This document shows positions 8,291 through 17,139 of a stretch of DNA of 64,000 bases, piece by piece. The number at the start of each line of letters is the position of its first letter. Positions within the stretch are counted from its first letter, which is position 1. The notes under the pieces are model-generated. The model was given only the letters and a program-made list of their open reading frames with translations, searched no databases and was not told the DNA's origin. This DNA is from Candidatus Petromonas tenebris (GTDB lineage: Bacteria; Bacillota; Clostridia; Peptostreptococcales; Caminicellaceae). The DNA lies in NCBI GenBank assembly GCA_014236755.1, contig JACCKY010000017.1:21355-85354 (forward strand), in the 5' to 3' direction. A program made the position numbers and the translations under genes.

Positions 8291-9190
8291 GTGAGAGAAA
8301 TTATAGTTGGAGAGAATGAAGCTAATCAGAGATTGGATAGATTTTTACTAAAATATTTGAATAAATCTACAAGAGGTAATGTATTTAAGCTTTTGAGGAA
8401 AAAAGTAATCAAGGTAAATAATAAAAAGAAGAAAGAAAACTACTATCTAAAACTAAATGACAAGATACAGTTTTTTTTATCAGATGAAGCTCTAGAAGAG
8501 TTAAGGCAGGAAGAAGAAATGGTTCTGAGTAAAAATGTAAATCTTGATATAGTATATGAAGATGATGAAATACTGGTTGTCAATAAACCTAAGGGATTAT
8601 TAACCCATCCAAACAAAAATGAGTATAAAAAAACTTTGACTACAAGGGTGCAAACATATTTAAATCATCTTGCAACCAGAACCTTTAAACCTGCGTCTGT
8701 TAACAGGCTGGATCGAAATACAAGTGGGTTGATACTTTTTTGCAAGACCTATGATGCACTGAAGAAATATAATAAAATGATGAGAAATAGGGAGATAAAG
8801 AAATATTATATATGTATAGTTCATGGAAGGGTAAAGAGAAAAGGAGAAATCAAGGGATATCTAGATAAAGATCATCAGAAGAACATTGTAAAAATAAGGG
8901 AAGATAATTCCGATGGTAAGGGACGATTTATTCACACAAGATATAAACCCTTAGAATATATAAAAAACTATACTCTTCTGGAGGTGGAAATACTTACTGG
9001 AAGGACTCATCAGATCAGAGCCTCTCTAAGTAAAATTGGGCACCCTATTGTTGGAGATACTAAATACGGAGGCAAGAAGGTAAAAAATGTTACGACCCAA
9101 GTACTTCATGCATACAAACTGATTGTTGGAGATAAGATTATTGTAAAAGATAGTGATGAAATAAAGGATATAATAGGCAAATTAAGCTAA
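8291..9190 (+). CDS. RluA-family pseudouridine synthase
   Basis: A 299-residue enzyme with an N-terminal S4 RNA-binding domain (residues 11-60, ANQRLDRFLLKYLNKSTRGN) and an RluA catalytic domain. Motif II NRLDRNTSGLILF carries catalytic D141, and GRTHQIRASLSKIGHPIVGDTKYG is the classical later motif. It pseudouridylates rRNA, most likely 23S (RluC/D type), though the exact site cannot be read from sequence. The start is GTG at 8291, 19 bp after the GNAT gene. A stem at 9184-9226 follows the stop. Confidence 0.92.
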   Translation: MREIIVGENEANQRLDRFLLKYLNKSTRGNVFKLLRKKVIKVNNKKKKENYYLKLNDKIQFFLSDEALEELRQEEEMVLSKNVNLDIVYEDDEILVVNKPKGLLTHPNKNEYKKTLTTRVQTYLNHLATRTFKPASVNRLDRNTSGLILFCKTYDALKKYNKMMRNREIKKYYICIVHGRVKRKGEIKGYLDKDHQKNIVKIREDNSDGKGRFIHTRYKPLEYIKNYTLLEVEILTGRTHQIRASLSKIGHPIVGDTKYGGKKVKNVTTQVLHAYKLIVGDKIIVKDSDEIKDIIGKLS

Positions 9191-9226
9191 TACATATAAT
9201 AAATTACAGGCATTAGCTTTTTTTAT
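9184..9226 (+). terminator. Terminator after RluA-type gene
   Basis: The 8-bp stem AAGCTAAT/ATTAGCTT encloses a ~20-base loop and is followed by seven T residues. It overlaps the stop codon of the pseudouridine synthase gene. Confidence 0.7.
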
Positions 9227-9256
9227 AGTAAAGGAACTCCAACATTAAAAAAAAAA

Positions 9257-9514
9257 TTGCAGGTATAAAACAAAGTAAATTCAAGTGATGCAAGAAATTG
9301 CAAATTTTTACCAGTTAAATGTTAAAAAGGCTGACAGCTAACTGCTGACCGCTCATGGCAAAAAGGTGACAGGTGACGGGCTACAGGAAAGACCCTAAAG
9401 AACGACTAGGATTTTCCAAGAGCTAAGAGCTAAGAACTAAGAACTAATCAGGGCTACCAACTACGAACTACTAACTACGAACTAACAAAGCGTCGCTAGA
9501 CGCTTTTGTTCTGA
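9257..9514 (+). repeat. Heptamer-rich repeat family 2, copy A
   Basis: A ~258-bp non-coding element that fills most of the 389-bp gap before the HEPN gene. It contains GCTAACTGCTGACCGCTCATGGC-like sequence (as CAGCTAACTGCTGACCGCTC), tandem 7-mers GGTGACA GGTGACG GGCTACA, the block AAGACCCTAAAGAACGACTA, tandem 7-mers of CTAAGAG/CTAAGAA and CTACGAA types, and a terminal hairpin AAAGCGTC/GACGCTTT followed by TGTTCT. Related copies are at 27263 (B), 39859 (C), 58684 (D) and 63558 (E, partial). All point the same way. Confidence 0.85.
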
Positions 9515-9579
9515 CATAACAGCTGATATCGTAATATAATAATATAGACCCTATATTTGCTGAAAGGAATGATCTGAGA

Positions 9580-10404
9580 TTGGTAGAGTCTTATAATGTA
9601 TTGACTAAGTTAATAGATAGATACGACTATGGAGGAGCATTGCAGGTAATTAAAGAGATGGGATTTGAAAACAGTGACGCTGCTATATTAATAGAGTCAT
9701 GCAAATATGCAGTTAACTTTGATTTTGAAACTGCCTTTAGTATTTTGGACAGATTGTCAGAAGTAAGAAAAAACAAAAGTGAAATAAAGGGGCTGGTTTC
9801 AAATCTAGAAAGCCTCATTAGGGGTGAACCTAATGATATGTTTTCAGAGCTTATTGAAAATATAAAATTTCAGATAGTAAATGAAGAATATATAGATTTT
9901 TTGGGAAGAGTTTATAGATTTAAAGAAGCCATATTCAAATATATTTTTATTAAAAAACATTTAAATAAAAACCAATTTTCGTTTTTACTTGATATTATGT
10001 CTAAAAGAAGAATACTAAAGATATTAAGAAAAAAATATAAAATATATAATTCAAATATGGTTTATGCTATAACGACTTATATAAATAGATATTTAAGCGA
10101 TGAAAAAAGATACGTTGAAATAGCAAAGATATTAAATTCTGAAAAAATGACTAATCTTATAGAACTTAGAAATAACTCAATAGTAGGGCACGGATTTAAG
10201 GGTGTGAGCAGAGAAGATATAGTAAAGGTTTATGGAAATCCTTATCATGTATTGGATGATTTTAAACATTGTTTAAATCTATTGGACGTTAAATTATTTG
10301 AATATAAATATAGCAAACTAAACGATATTATAAAAAAAGAGTTAAATAAGCCAGATGAATGTGATATGGGAGAAAACTTTGGCATTGTACCTAACATGAT
10401 TTAA
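9580..10404 (+). CDS. HEPN-domain protein resembling the C-terminal half of Csm6/TIGR02710 CRISPR ribonucleases
   Basis: A 274-residue all-helical protein. Residues around 202-211 read LRNNSIVGHG, a clear R-x4-6-H HEPN ribonuclease motif in the context typical of Csm6/Csx1/TIGR02710 proteins. Upstream helices RVYRFKEAIFKYI and the N-terminal DRYDYGGALQVIKE also fit that family's C-terminal half. The nucleotide-sensing CARF domain expected at the N-terminus is missing: the frame starts at TTG 9580 (AAAGGA about 12 bases upstream), 66 bp after repeat copy A. No cas gene or CRISPR array is visible. It may be a free-standing HEPN toxin-like RNase or a truncated Csm6. Start choice is uncertain. 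Confidence 0.65.
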   Translation: MVESYNVLTKLIDRYDYGGALQVIKEMGFENSDAAILIESCKYAVNFDFETAFSILDRLSEVRKNKSEIKGLVSNLESLIRGEPNDMFSELIENIKFQIVNEEYIDFLGRVYRFKEAIFKYIFIKKHLNKNQFSFLLDIMSKRRILKILRKKYKIYNSNMVYAITTYINRYLSDEKRYVEIAKILNSEKMTNLIELRNNSIVGHGFKGVSREDIVKVYGNPYHVLDDFKHCLNLLDVKLFEYKYSKLNDIIKKELNKPDECDMGENFGIVPNMI

Positions 10405-10443
10405 TGGTAGAATATATTTGTGAAATTAGAAAGGAAGATATAA

Positions 10444-10965
10444 ATGGCTAAAGAAATATTTGAATGGGTAAAAACTATTATTATTTCAGTTATTATAGCC
10501 CTTTTTATTACTGCATTTATTAGACCTACCTTGGTAAAAGGGCATTCAATGTATCCGACTCTAGAACCCAATAATTATTTAATAATCAACAAAATACCCT
10601 ATATGCTTCATGAACCTCAAAGAGGGGATATAGTAGTTTTTAAATCTCATTTAAAGGCAATTGATGGTGATGAAAAGGATTTAATTAAAAGAGTAATAGC
10701 TGTTGAAGGGGACAAATTGGTAATAAAAGATGGTAAAGTTTTTGTTAATGGAAAAGAGATGAAAGAAAATTATATAAATGGAAATTATACTAGTGGTAAT
10801 ATAGATATAGTTGTGCCAGAAGGAAAGGTTTTCGTTATGGGCGACAATAGACCCAACAGTTTAGATAGTAGAAGTCCCGATGTCGGGCTTGTAGATGTAG
10901 ACGACATAAGAGGAAAGGTATTAGTAAGATTATTTCCATTTAATGAAATAGGAACAGTAGATTAG
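10444..10965 (+). CDS. lepB: Signal peptidase I
   Basis: A 173-residue single-pass membrane serine protease that removes Sec/Tat signal peptides outside the membrane. Residues 8-27 are the N-terminal anchor. The catalytic serine is S35 in GHSMYPTLEPNN, the general base lysine is K82 in DLIKRVIAVEGD, and the conserved MGDNRPNSLDSR box lies near residues 136-147. The size matches the short Gram-positive SipS type. AAGGAAG precedes ATG by 8 bases. It is 39 bp after the HEPN gene; the two could share a transcript, but there is no obvious functional link. Confidence 0.95.
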   Translation: MAKEIFEWVKTIIISVIIALFITAFIRPTLVKGHSMYPTLEPNNYLIINKIPYMLHEPQRGDIVVFKSHLKAIDGDEKDLIKRVIAVEGDKLVIKDGKVFVNGKEMKENYINGNYTSGNIDIVVPEGKVFVMGDNRPNSLDSRSPDVGLVDVDDIRGKVLVRLFPFNEIGTVD

Positions 10966-10989
10966 ACTTGAAAAAATTGTCAAATATCA

Positions 10990-11018
10990 AATTAGAGATT
11001 TTTCTCTGATTTTTTGTT
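10990..11018 (+). terminator. Weak terminator after lepB
   Basis: An AATTAGAGA/TCTCTGATT stem with a T-rich loop is followed by TTTTTTG. It is a short stem but well placed 25 bp after the lepB stop. Confidence 0.55.
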
Positions 11019-11075
11019 TATTTTAGGTATTAACTGCACATCCTATAAGTGATAAACTTATAAGGAGGTATGTAA

Positions 11076-11501
11076 ATGAAAGTAAGAGATTTAATGACTA
11101 CGAATGTAACTGCAGCAAATATAAACAGTAGCGTAACAGAAATCGCAAAAAATATGAAAGACTTGAATGTTGGTGCAATACCTGTTTGTGATAACAGTAA
11201 TAATGTAGTGGGGATAGTTACGGATAGAGATATAGTTTTAAGAAATGTTGCTGATGGAGGTAATAAAACAAAAGCTCAGGATGTCATGTCAGGGCATGTA
11301 GTTTCAGTTGCTCCTGATACCCACCCTCATGAAGCGGCAAGGATTATGGCTGAAAATCAAATAAGAAGACTTCCCGTAGTAGAAAACGGAAAGCTTGTAG
11401 GAATCCTTTCAATAGGTGACTTTGCAACTCAAGATATATATGTAAATGAAGCTGGAGAAGCTTTAAGCAGTATTTCGACCCCAAGTCGACCAATGAAATA
11501 A
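11076..11501 (+). CDS. CBS-domain pair protein
   Basis: A 141-residue soluble protein made only of two CBS motifs (a Bateman module): residues 5-58 (VRDLMTTNVTAANINSSVTE... GIVTDRD) and 70-125 (AQDVMSGHVVSVAPDTHPHEAA... VGILSIGD). Such stand-alone modules bind adenine nucleotides and modulate partner proteins; the partner is not evident here. The C-terminal SSISTPSRPMK tail is likely disordered. AAGGAGG lies 8 bases before ATG. A strong terminator on one side and a weaker one on the other suggest a monocistronic unit. Confidence 0.88.
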   Translation: MKVRDLMTTNVTAANINSSVTEIAKNMKDLNVGAIPVCDNSNNVVGIVTDRDIVLRNVADGGNKTKAQDVMSGHVVSVAPDTHPHEAARIMAENQIRRLPVVENGKLVGILSIGDFATQDIYVNEAGEALSSISTPSRPMK

Positions 11502-11504
11502 ATA

Positions 11505-11546
11505 AAAGCTAAAGTTCCTGTGAAAACAGGAACTTTTAGTTTTTAT
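11505..11546 (+). terminator. Terminator after CBS protein gene
   Basis: The stem AGCTAAAGTTCCTG / CAGGAACTTTTAGTT with loop TGAAAA is followed by a T run. It lies four bases after the stop codon. Confidence 0.85.
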
Positions 11547-11617
11547 ATAAGAGAATTTGGTATATATTAATAATGTGAGAGAAAATAATATATAAAAAAT
11601 TATGGGGGAAAGATAAG

Positions 11618-13276
11618 ATGGGCAGCAAGGTAAATATTACGTTGAAAAATGGAAAAACGATAAAAGTAGAAAGAGGGACTACTCTTGAAAAAGTAAGTCA
11701 AACAGTGCAGGATGACTATAAAGCAATAATAGTAGCTGCCAAAGTAAATAATAAATTAAAGGAGTTAAACTATCAAGTAGAAAGAGATACTAAAGTTGAA
11801 TTTATAGATTTAACAACTATAGATGGGCAGAGGATCTATCAGAGGGGACTTTCATTTGTGTTTATAAGGGCTGCAATGGAACTTCTTCCTGATTGCAAAG
11901 TAAGTGTAGAGCATTCCTTAAGTAAAGGCCTTTACTGCGAAATACGTTATAAAAGACCAATAAATGAAAAGGATGTAGAAAATATTGAAGAGAGAATGAA
12001 GGAGATAATTGATGAAGATATTCCCTTTATTAAGGAAAAGGTGGCAAAAGAGAAGGCAAGAGAAATATTTAAAAAGTACGGAATGGAAGCAAAGGAAAAG
12101 CTGCTGAAATATAGAAATAAAGATTTTATAAATATTTATAGTTGTGGTTGGCTTAAAAATTATTTTTATGGCTATATGGTTCCAAGCACTGGTTATCTTA
12201 AAAAATTCAGATTAAAATTTTTTCTTCCAGGTGTAATTATACAATATCCAACCAAGGAAGAACCGAATAAAATTCCTGAATTTTTTCAACAAAGTAAGCT
12301 GGCTTCTATTTTTAGAGAAGCGGAAGTTTGGGGTAATATACTGGATGTAGGATATGTTGCAAATCTCAACGAGTTGATTGAACAAAATAAATATCCTGAG
12401 ATTATAAGGATATCAGAGGCCCTACATGAAAAGAAGGTAGCAAAAATAGCAGATATGATTACAGAAAGCAAAAAGAGAGTTGTACTCATAGCAGGACCAT
12501 CTTCTTCGGGAAAGACGACCTTTGCTCAAAGATTGTTAATTCAGCTAAGAGTAAACGGGCAAAGACCAGTTACCCTTTCTACTGATGATTATTTTGTAGA
12601 TAGAGAAAAGACTCCTAAGGATGAAGAAGGAAATTATGATTTCGAATCTATTGAAGCAGTAGATCTAGAGTTGTTTAATTATCACCTTTCTAAACTAATA
12701 CAAGGGGAAGAAGTAGAAATTCCTAAGTTTAATTTCCATGAGGGGCGCAGGGAATATCAGGGTAACATACTTAAGATCAGAGAAGATCAGCCAATAATAA
12801 TAGAAGGTATACACGGACTGAACGAAAGGCTTACAAAAGACATTCCACAAAACAAAAAATTCAAAATCTATATAAGTGCACTGACCCAATTAAATATAGA
12901 TGATCACAATAGAATACCTACAACGGATACAAGACTCATTAGAAGAATAGTAAGGGACAGTAAATATAGAGGACATTCTGCACTGACTACTTTAAGATTG
13001 TGGAAGTCAGTAAGAAGGGGAGAGGAGAAAAATATATTTCCTTTCCAGGAGGAAGCAGATATAATGTTTAACTCAGCTTTGGTTTATGAGCTGGCAGTTT
13101 TAAAAAAATATGCTAAACCTTTATTAAAGGAAATAAGTGAAAAGGAACCAGAATATATTGAAGCAAAGAGGCTTTTGAAGTTTCTCAGTTATTTTAAATC
13201 CATAGAGGACGACAAATATATTCTTCAAACGTCTATACTTAAAGAATTTATAGGAGGAAGTTGTTTCGTGGAATAA
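11618..13276 (+). CDS. Nucleoside (uridine) kinase with TGS/ThrRS-like N-terminus
   Basis: A 552-residue cytosolic kinase. The N-terminal ~65 residues form a TGS (beta-grasp) domain (VNITLKNGKTIKVERGTTLEKV), followed by a threonyl-tRNA-synthetase-like second additional domain to about residue 210, and then a phosphoribulokinase/uridine kinase domain. The Walker A motif GPSSSGKTT is at 293-301, with STDDYFVDR, IIIEGIHGLN and the RRIVRDSKYRG lid region. This architecture is common in Clostridia and is annotated as nucleoside kinase. The phosphate acceptor is probably uridine/cytidine but is not certain. GGGGGAAAG precedes ATG. Confidence 0.87.
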   Translation: MGSKVNITLKNGKTIKVERGTTLEKVSQTVQDDYKAIIVAAKVNNKLKELNYQVERDTKVEFIDLTTIDGQRIYQRGLSFVFIRAAMELLPDCKVSVEHSLSKGLYCEIRYKRPINEKDVENIEERMKEIIDEDIPFIKEKVAKEKAREIFKKYGMEAKEKLLKYRNKDFINIYSCGWLKNYFYGYMVPSTGYLKKFRLKFFLPGVIIQYPTKEEPNKIPEFFQQSKLASIFREAEVWGNILDVGYVANLNELIEQNKYPEIIRISEALHEKKVAKIADMITESKKRVVLIAGPSSSGKTTFAQRLLIQLRVNGQRPVTLSTDDYFVDREKTPKDEEGNYDFESIEAVDLELFNYHLSKLIQGEEVEIPKFNFHEGRREYQGNILKIREDQPIIIEGIHGLNERLTKDIPQNKKFKIYISALTQLNIDDHNRIPTTDTRLIRRIVRDSKYRGHSALTTLRLWKSVRRGEEKNIFPFQEEADIMFNSALVYELAVLKKYAKPLLKEISEKEPEYIEAKRLLKFLSYFKSIEDDKYILQTSILKEFIGGSCFVE

Positions 13277-13369
13277 ATTCATTTTCTATTGACTATAGGA
13301 GATCTTTACTTTAAAGTGAAAGTTATAGTAACAGTATTTTAAATAACAGACAATTGGGAGATGAATTGC

Positions 13370-14287
13370 ATGCAGCTTTTACTAAAAAGGTTGGTTGAGC
13401 AAAATAGGCATTATACGAAGTATGGTAAGGTTGCCAATTATATACCGGAACTAGGTAAAATGGACCCCGATAAACTAGGCATAGTTATTGTGGATACGGG
13501 AGGGAAGATATATAGGGCAGGAGACTATGATTTGAAATTTACTTTGCAAAGTATGTCTAAGCCAATAGTGCTGCTTTTAGCCTTAATGGATAATGGAGAG
13601 GAGACCGTGTTTAAGAAAGTAGGTAAGGAACCTACTGGGGATCCCTTTAATTCTATGAGAAAACTAGAGACATTGAGTCCCCCAAAACCTCTCAATCCAA
13701 TGATTAATGCAGGGGCAATAACTGTAACTTCTCTAATTAAGGGCAAAGATAGCAAGGAAAAGTTTGAGAGAATTTTGGATATGGTTAGAAAAATATCAAA
13801 TAATCCTAGGCTCAATATAAATATGGATGTATATTTGAGTGAGAAGAAAACCGGAGATAGAAACCGTGCAATAGCTTACTTTTTAAAGGATGTGGGAATC
13901 CTTGAAGGCGATGTGGAAGAAGCTTTGGATTTATATTTTAAACAATGCTCTATAGAAGTTACCTGTGAAGATATTGCAAATATAGGAATGTTTTTGGCAA
14001 ATCAAGGAATAGATAGGAAAACCGGTAAAGTTATAGCACCTAAATACCTGACGCAAATAGTTAAAACCTTTATGGTCACTTGTGGAATGTATGATGAATC
14101 AGGAGAGTTTGCCATAAATGTAGGGGTGCCCTCAAAAAGCGGTGTCAGTGGTGGAATAATAAGTGCAGTTCCAAATAGAATGGGAATAGGTGTTATTGGT
14201 CCGGCCTTAAACGCAAAAGGCAACAGTATAGCAGGAGTTAAGCTGCTTATGGATTTGTCAAGAGAATTAAAACTCAGTATATTTTAG
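13370..14287 (+). CDS. glsA: Glutaminase
   Basis: A 305-residue serine-dependent glutaminase of the beta-lactamase-like fold, hydrolysing L-glutamine to glutamate and ammonia. The catalytic S-x-x-K is S61-K64 in LQSMSKPIVLLLAL, and the substrate-binding NPMINAGAI motif and the CEDIANIGMFLANQG segment are typical. ATG at 13361 is in frame, but the GGGAG site touches it. ATG at 13370, nine bases downstream of GGGAG, fits better and begins at the usual N-terminus, so I chose it. The nitroreductase follows after 13 bp. Confidence 0.93.
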   Translation: MQLLLKRLVEQNRHYTKYGKVANYIPELGKMDPDKLGIVIVDTGGKIYRAGDYDLKFTLQSMSKPIVLLLALMDNGEETVFKKVGKEPTGDPFNSMRKLETLSPPKPLNPMINAGAITVTSLIKGKDSKEKFERILDMVRKISNNPRLNINMDVYLSEKKTGDRNRAIAYFLKDVGILEGDVEEALDLYFKQCSIEVTCEDIANIGMFLANQGIDRKTGKVIAPKYLTQIVKTFMVTCGMYDESGEFAINVGVPSKSGVSGGIISAVPNRMGIGVIGPALNAKGNSIAGVKLLMDLSRELKLSIF

Positions 14288-14300
14288 AGGAATGATAGGT

Positions 14301-15158
14301 ATGAATACAATTTCCCTTTTAAAATCTAGAAAGTCTGTCAGGCGATTTTCAAATAAGGATGTAAATCTTGAGAAACTAGATAGAGTTGTTTTTGCAGGAA
14401 TTAATTCAAAGCCCTTGGATGAAAATATCAATCTTAAATTTAAACTTATTGTTAATGGTCATGAATTTGCTAAAGAGTTAAAGGGATATGGTGGGTATTT
14501 CGGTGAGGTTTTTGATGCTCCACATTATATAGCTGTAATCACGGAAAATAAAAGTGGATTTCTTGAAAATCTAGGATATAGAGTAGAGCAGCTAATGATA
14601 AAAGCCCATGAGCTTGGTCTAGGTACATGCTGGATTGAGCTGTTTTTTGGTAGGGATAAAATTAAAAAGTTGCTTAATTTAGAAGGTGAAGATTCAGAGG
14701 TTGTAGTAGTTACCCCTATAGGATATGAAAAGATAACAATTATGGACAAATTTATTAAAAACTTAAAGGATTCCAGGAGTTATAGAAAATCTTTGAAGGA
14801 AATTGTTTATTTTAATAAGTGGGGTTGCATTAGAGAGGCGGAAACAGAGATAGAATCAAAGTTTCTTAAGATTCTAGATCATGCTCGACTTGCCCCATCA
14901 TGGGGAAATAAACAGCCGTGGAAGTTTTTGATAAATGACAATAAGGTTATAGTGTTCGCTAAAAAAGAGGTATTTAGGCGGAAAAATGAATTGAACTATA
15001 ACCGACTGGATTGTGGTATTATAATGCTATATTTTGAACTAGTAGGTGAAGAACTGGCGGTTAGAGGAAACTGGAGCATAGAAAAAAAAGATACTTTATG
15101 TCACCAATTTGATGTATCAGATAAGTATGAATATATAGGTTCTTTTATTATGAAATAG
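14301..15158 (+). CDS. Nitroreductase-family protein (TM1586-type)
   Basis: A 285-residue member of the FMN nitroreductase superfamily. The N-terminal SLLKSRKSVRRFSNKDVN is the usual FMN-phosphate binding start. A tandem arrangement, with a second half beginning near LDHARLAPSWGNKQPWKF, matches the TM1586-like class (two half-domains in one chain). The substrate is unknown; roles in NAD(P)H-dependent reduction are typical. The frame opens at 14292, but AGAGG is only one base away there; ATG at 14301 gives ten-base spacing. It is probably cotranscribed with glsA and is closed by a terminator. Confidence 0.82.
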   Translation: MNTISLLKSRKSVRRFSNKDVNLEKLDRVVFAGINSKPLDENINLKFKLIVNGHEFAKELKGYGGYFGEVFDAPHYIAVITENKSGFLENLGYRVEQLMIKAHELGLGTCWIELFFGRDKIKKLLNLEGEDSEVVVVTPIGYEKITIMDKFIKNLKDSRSYRKSLKEIVYFNKWGCIREAETEIESKFLKILDHARLAPSWGNKQPWKFLINDNKVIVFAKKEVFRRKNELNYNRLDCGIIMLYFELVGEELAVRGNWSIEKKDTLCHQFDVSDKYEYIGSFIMK

Positions 15159-15188
15159 CTTCTTTTATCACAAAGAAGCTATTTTTGC
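15153..15188 (+). terminator. Strong terminator after nitroreductase gene
   Basis: A 12-13-bp stem AAATAGCTTCTTT/AAAGAAGCTATTT with a 6-base loop runs into TTTTTG. It overlaps the stop codon. Confidence 0.9.
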
Positions 15189-15334
15189 GTTAGTAATTAG
15201 AAAAATTTTCAATGTTTTTGTTGATTTTTGTAAAAAAAGCAGGAAACTTTTACCTTTTGTAGAATTATAATAGCTATGGGAGTAGCTGTGAATAAATAAT
15301 TTGACATATATAAATAATAGCTGAAGGTGATTAC

Positions 15335-17008
15335 ATGATTTTAGAAAAAGAAAACAAAAGATACCGCATAAAGAATGATTATTTGTATCTTGTAATAACG
15401 CTATTAATATCTTTTTTTATACTTTATATTTCAGTAATATATGAGAAACAGATATATTACGTCTTTCATAATGTAAACTTTTTAACTAAACATATTATAA
15501 CTGAGCTAATAACAATTATAATTTCATTTATAATATTTATAAACTGTTACCATGCCTACAAACATACTAAAAGAATAAGACTGTTGATACTTTCTATGAC
15601 TTTTTTTATAGTGGGATGTATAGATTTTCTTCATATGATTTCCTATGAAGGAATGCCTTATACATTTACGGAAAGCTCAATTGCTGCGGCTACAACCTAC
15701 TGGATTATTGGCAGGTTGATTATGTCTACTGGAATTCTTATAACCTCTGTAGTGTATTTTTATAAAAAGGTAAAAAGGATAAATGAAAAACATATTTTGT
15801 TAATTAGTATACTTATTGCTATGTTTTTATTTTATATAGTTACATATAAGGTTGAATATTTACCGGCCATATTCATTGAAGGAGTAGGACTTGTAAAGCT
15901 AAAGATATCTCTTGAATATTTAATAATGATTTTGCAGGCAATGGCTGTATATTTCTACTTAAGAACCTACAAGAAGTTACAAAGTAAATATATAATATTA
16001 ATGTGCTGTGGACTTGTACTCAGCATTTTTAGTGAAGCATTATTTATTCTTTACAGAAACGTTTATGATACATATAATCTACTAGCACACGTTTACAAAA
16101 TAGGGAGTTTCTATTTGATTTATCACTCCATATTTAAATATAATGTTGATATGCCCTATGTACAGCTTAAAAAGGCTCAGGATAGAATAAAGCTTTATGC
16201 AAACAACCTTGAGAAAATAGTGGATAAAAGGACGGAACAGGTCAAGAAAGTAAATGATACACTAATAAAAGAGCTTGACTATGCTAAGAATATTCAGCAA
16301 GCCCTACTTCCACCACACAAGATAAGTTTTCAAAATGTTACTTTTATATCAGAATATATTCCCTGTGAAAGACTGAGTGGGGATTTTTATGATATTTATG
16401 AGATAGATAATGATAATATAGGGATGTACATTTTAGATGTATCGGGACACGGAGTGTCAGCAGCTCTGCTTACCATGTTTAGCAAAAATTATATAAAGTC
16501 TACAGAGAGACTTATTAAGAGATATAGAGGATTAAAGCCTCATAAAAATTTAAAAAATTTATATGATGAATTTAATAAATTAAATTTTCCTGAAGAGATG
16601 CATATGGTAGTATTTTATGCAGCTTATAACACAACTAACAAAGTCCTTACATATTGTTCTGGAGGTATGAATTGCTATCCTATTTTAATGCGAAGGGATG
16701 GAGGCTACGAATATCTAGACAAGAGCAAAGGGTTTCCAATATGCCAATTTAAGGACTTTTATGAACCTGAATACGAGAGTGCAAAGATTCAGTTAAATGC
16801 AGGGGATAAAATTATATTTTATACTGATGGTTTGACCGAAAAGCAGAAAAATACTAGTATAGATAAGGAAGTTCTTATAAATCTCTTGCTGGAAAATAAA
16901 GATAAAAATATTGAAGAATTAAATAAAAAGATTTTAAGTGTTTTAAGGGGTACTAAAGAAGTAATAAATGACGATATAACATATTTTATAATGGAAATAG
17001 GCCACTAA
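15335..17008 (+). CDS. Membrane sensor (MASE3-like) with SpoIIE/RsbU PP2C phosphatase domain
   Basis: A 557-residue integral membrane phosphatase. Residues 15-270 contain about eight membrane segments; the segment around GCIDFLHMISYEGMP with Trp/Ile-rich loops resembles the MASE3 sensor domain. A coiled-coil linker (about 285-320) leads to a SpoIIE-type PP2C domain. Metal-binding motifs visible are SGDFYDIYEI (~347), LDVSGHGVSAALL (~366) and FYTDGLTE (~494), with a C-terminal DDITYFIMEI. Such proteins dephosphorylate anti-anti-sigma factors in partner-switching pathways. No anti-sigma pair is nearby, so the target is unknown. AAGGTGAT precedes ATG. Confidence 0.88.
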   Translation: MILEKENKRYRIKNDYLYLVITLLISFFILYISVIYEKQIYYVFHNVNFLTKHIITELITIIISFIIFINCYHAYKHTKRIRLLILSMTFFIVGCIDFLHMISYEGMPYTFTESSIAAATTYWIIGRLIMSTGILITSVVYFYKKVKRINEKHILLISILIAMFLFYIVTYKVEYLPAIFIEGVGLVKLKISLEYLIMILQAMAVYFYLRTYKKLQSKYIILMCCGLVLSIFSEALFILYRNVYDTYNLLAHVYKIGSFYLIYHSIFKYNVDMPYVQLKKAQDRIKLYANNLEKIVDKRTEQVKKVNDTLIKELDYAKNIQQALLPPHKISFQNVTFISEYIPCERLSGDFYDIYEIDNDNIGMYILDVSGHGVSAALLTMFSKNYIKSTERLIKRYRGLKPHKNLKNLYDEFNKLNFPEEMHMVVFYAAYNTTNKVLTYCSGGMNCYPILMRRDGGYEYLDKSKGFPICQFKDFYEPEYESAKIQLNAGDKIIFYTDGLTEKQKNTSIDKEVLINLLLENKDKNIEELNKKILSVLRGTKEVINDDITYFIMEIGH

Positions 17009-17139
17009 TTATTTGAGAAATAAGGGTAATCTGAAAACATTGACTAATTTTTATAAAAAGAATATAATAAATATAAATTGTCGAAAATATTCTTAAATTT
17101 ACTATATAAAAAACTATTCTGATAAAAAGGAGCTTTGCT

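Noticed and set aside
9421..9485. CRISPR-like short tandem repeats
   Set aside because: Units are 7 bases long with no spacers, so this is not a CRISPR array even though a Csm6-like gene is next to it.
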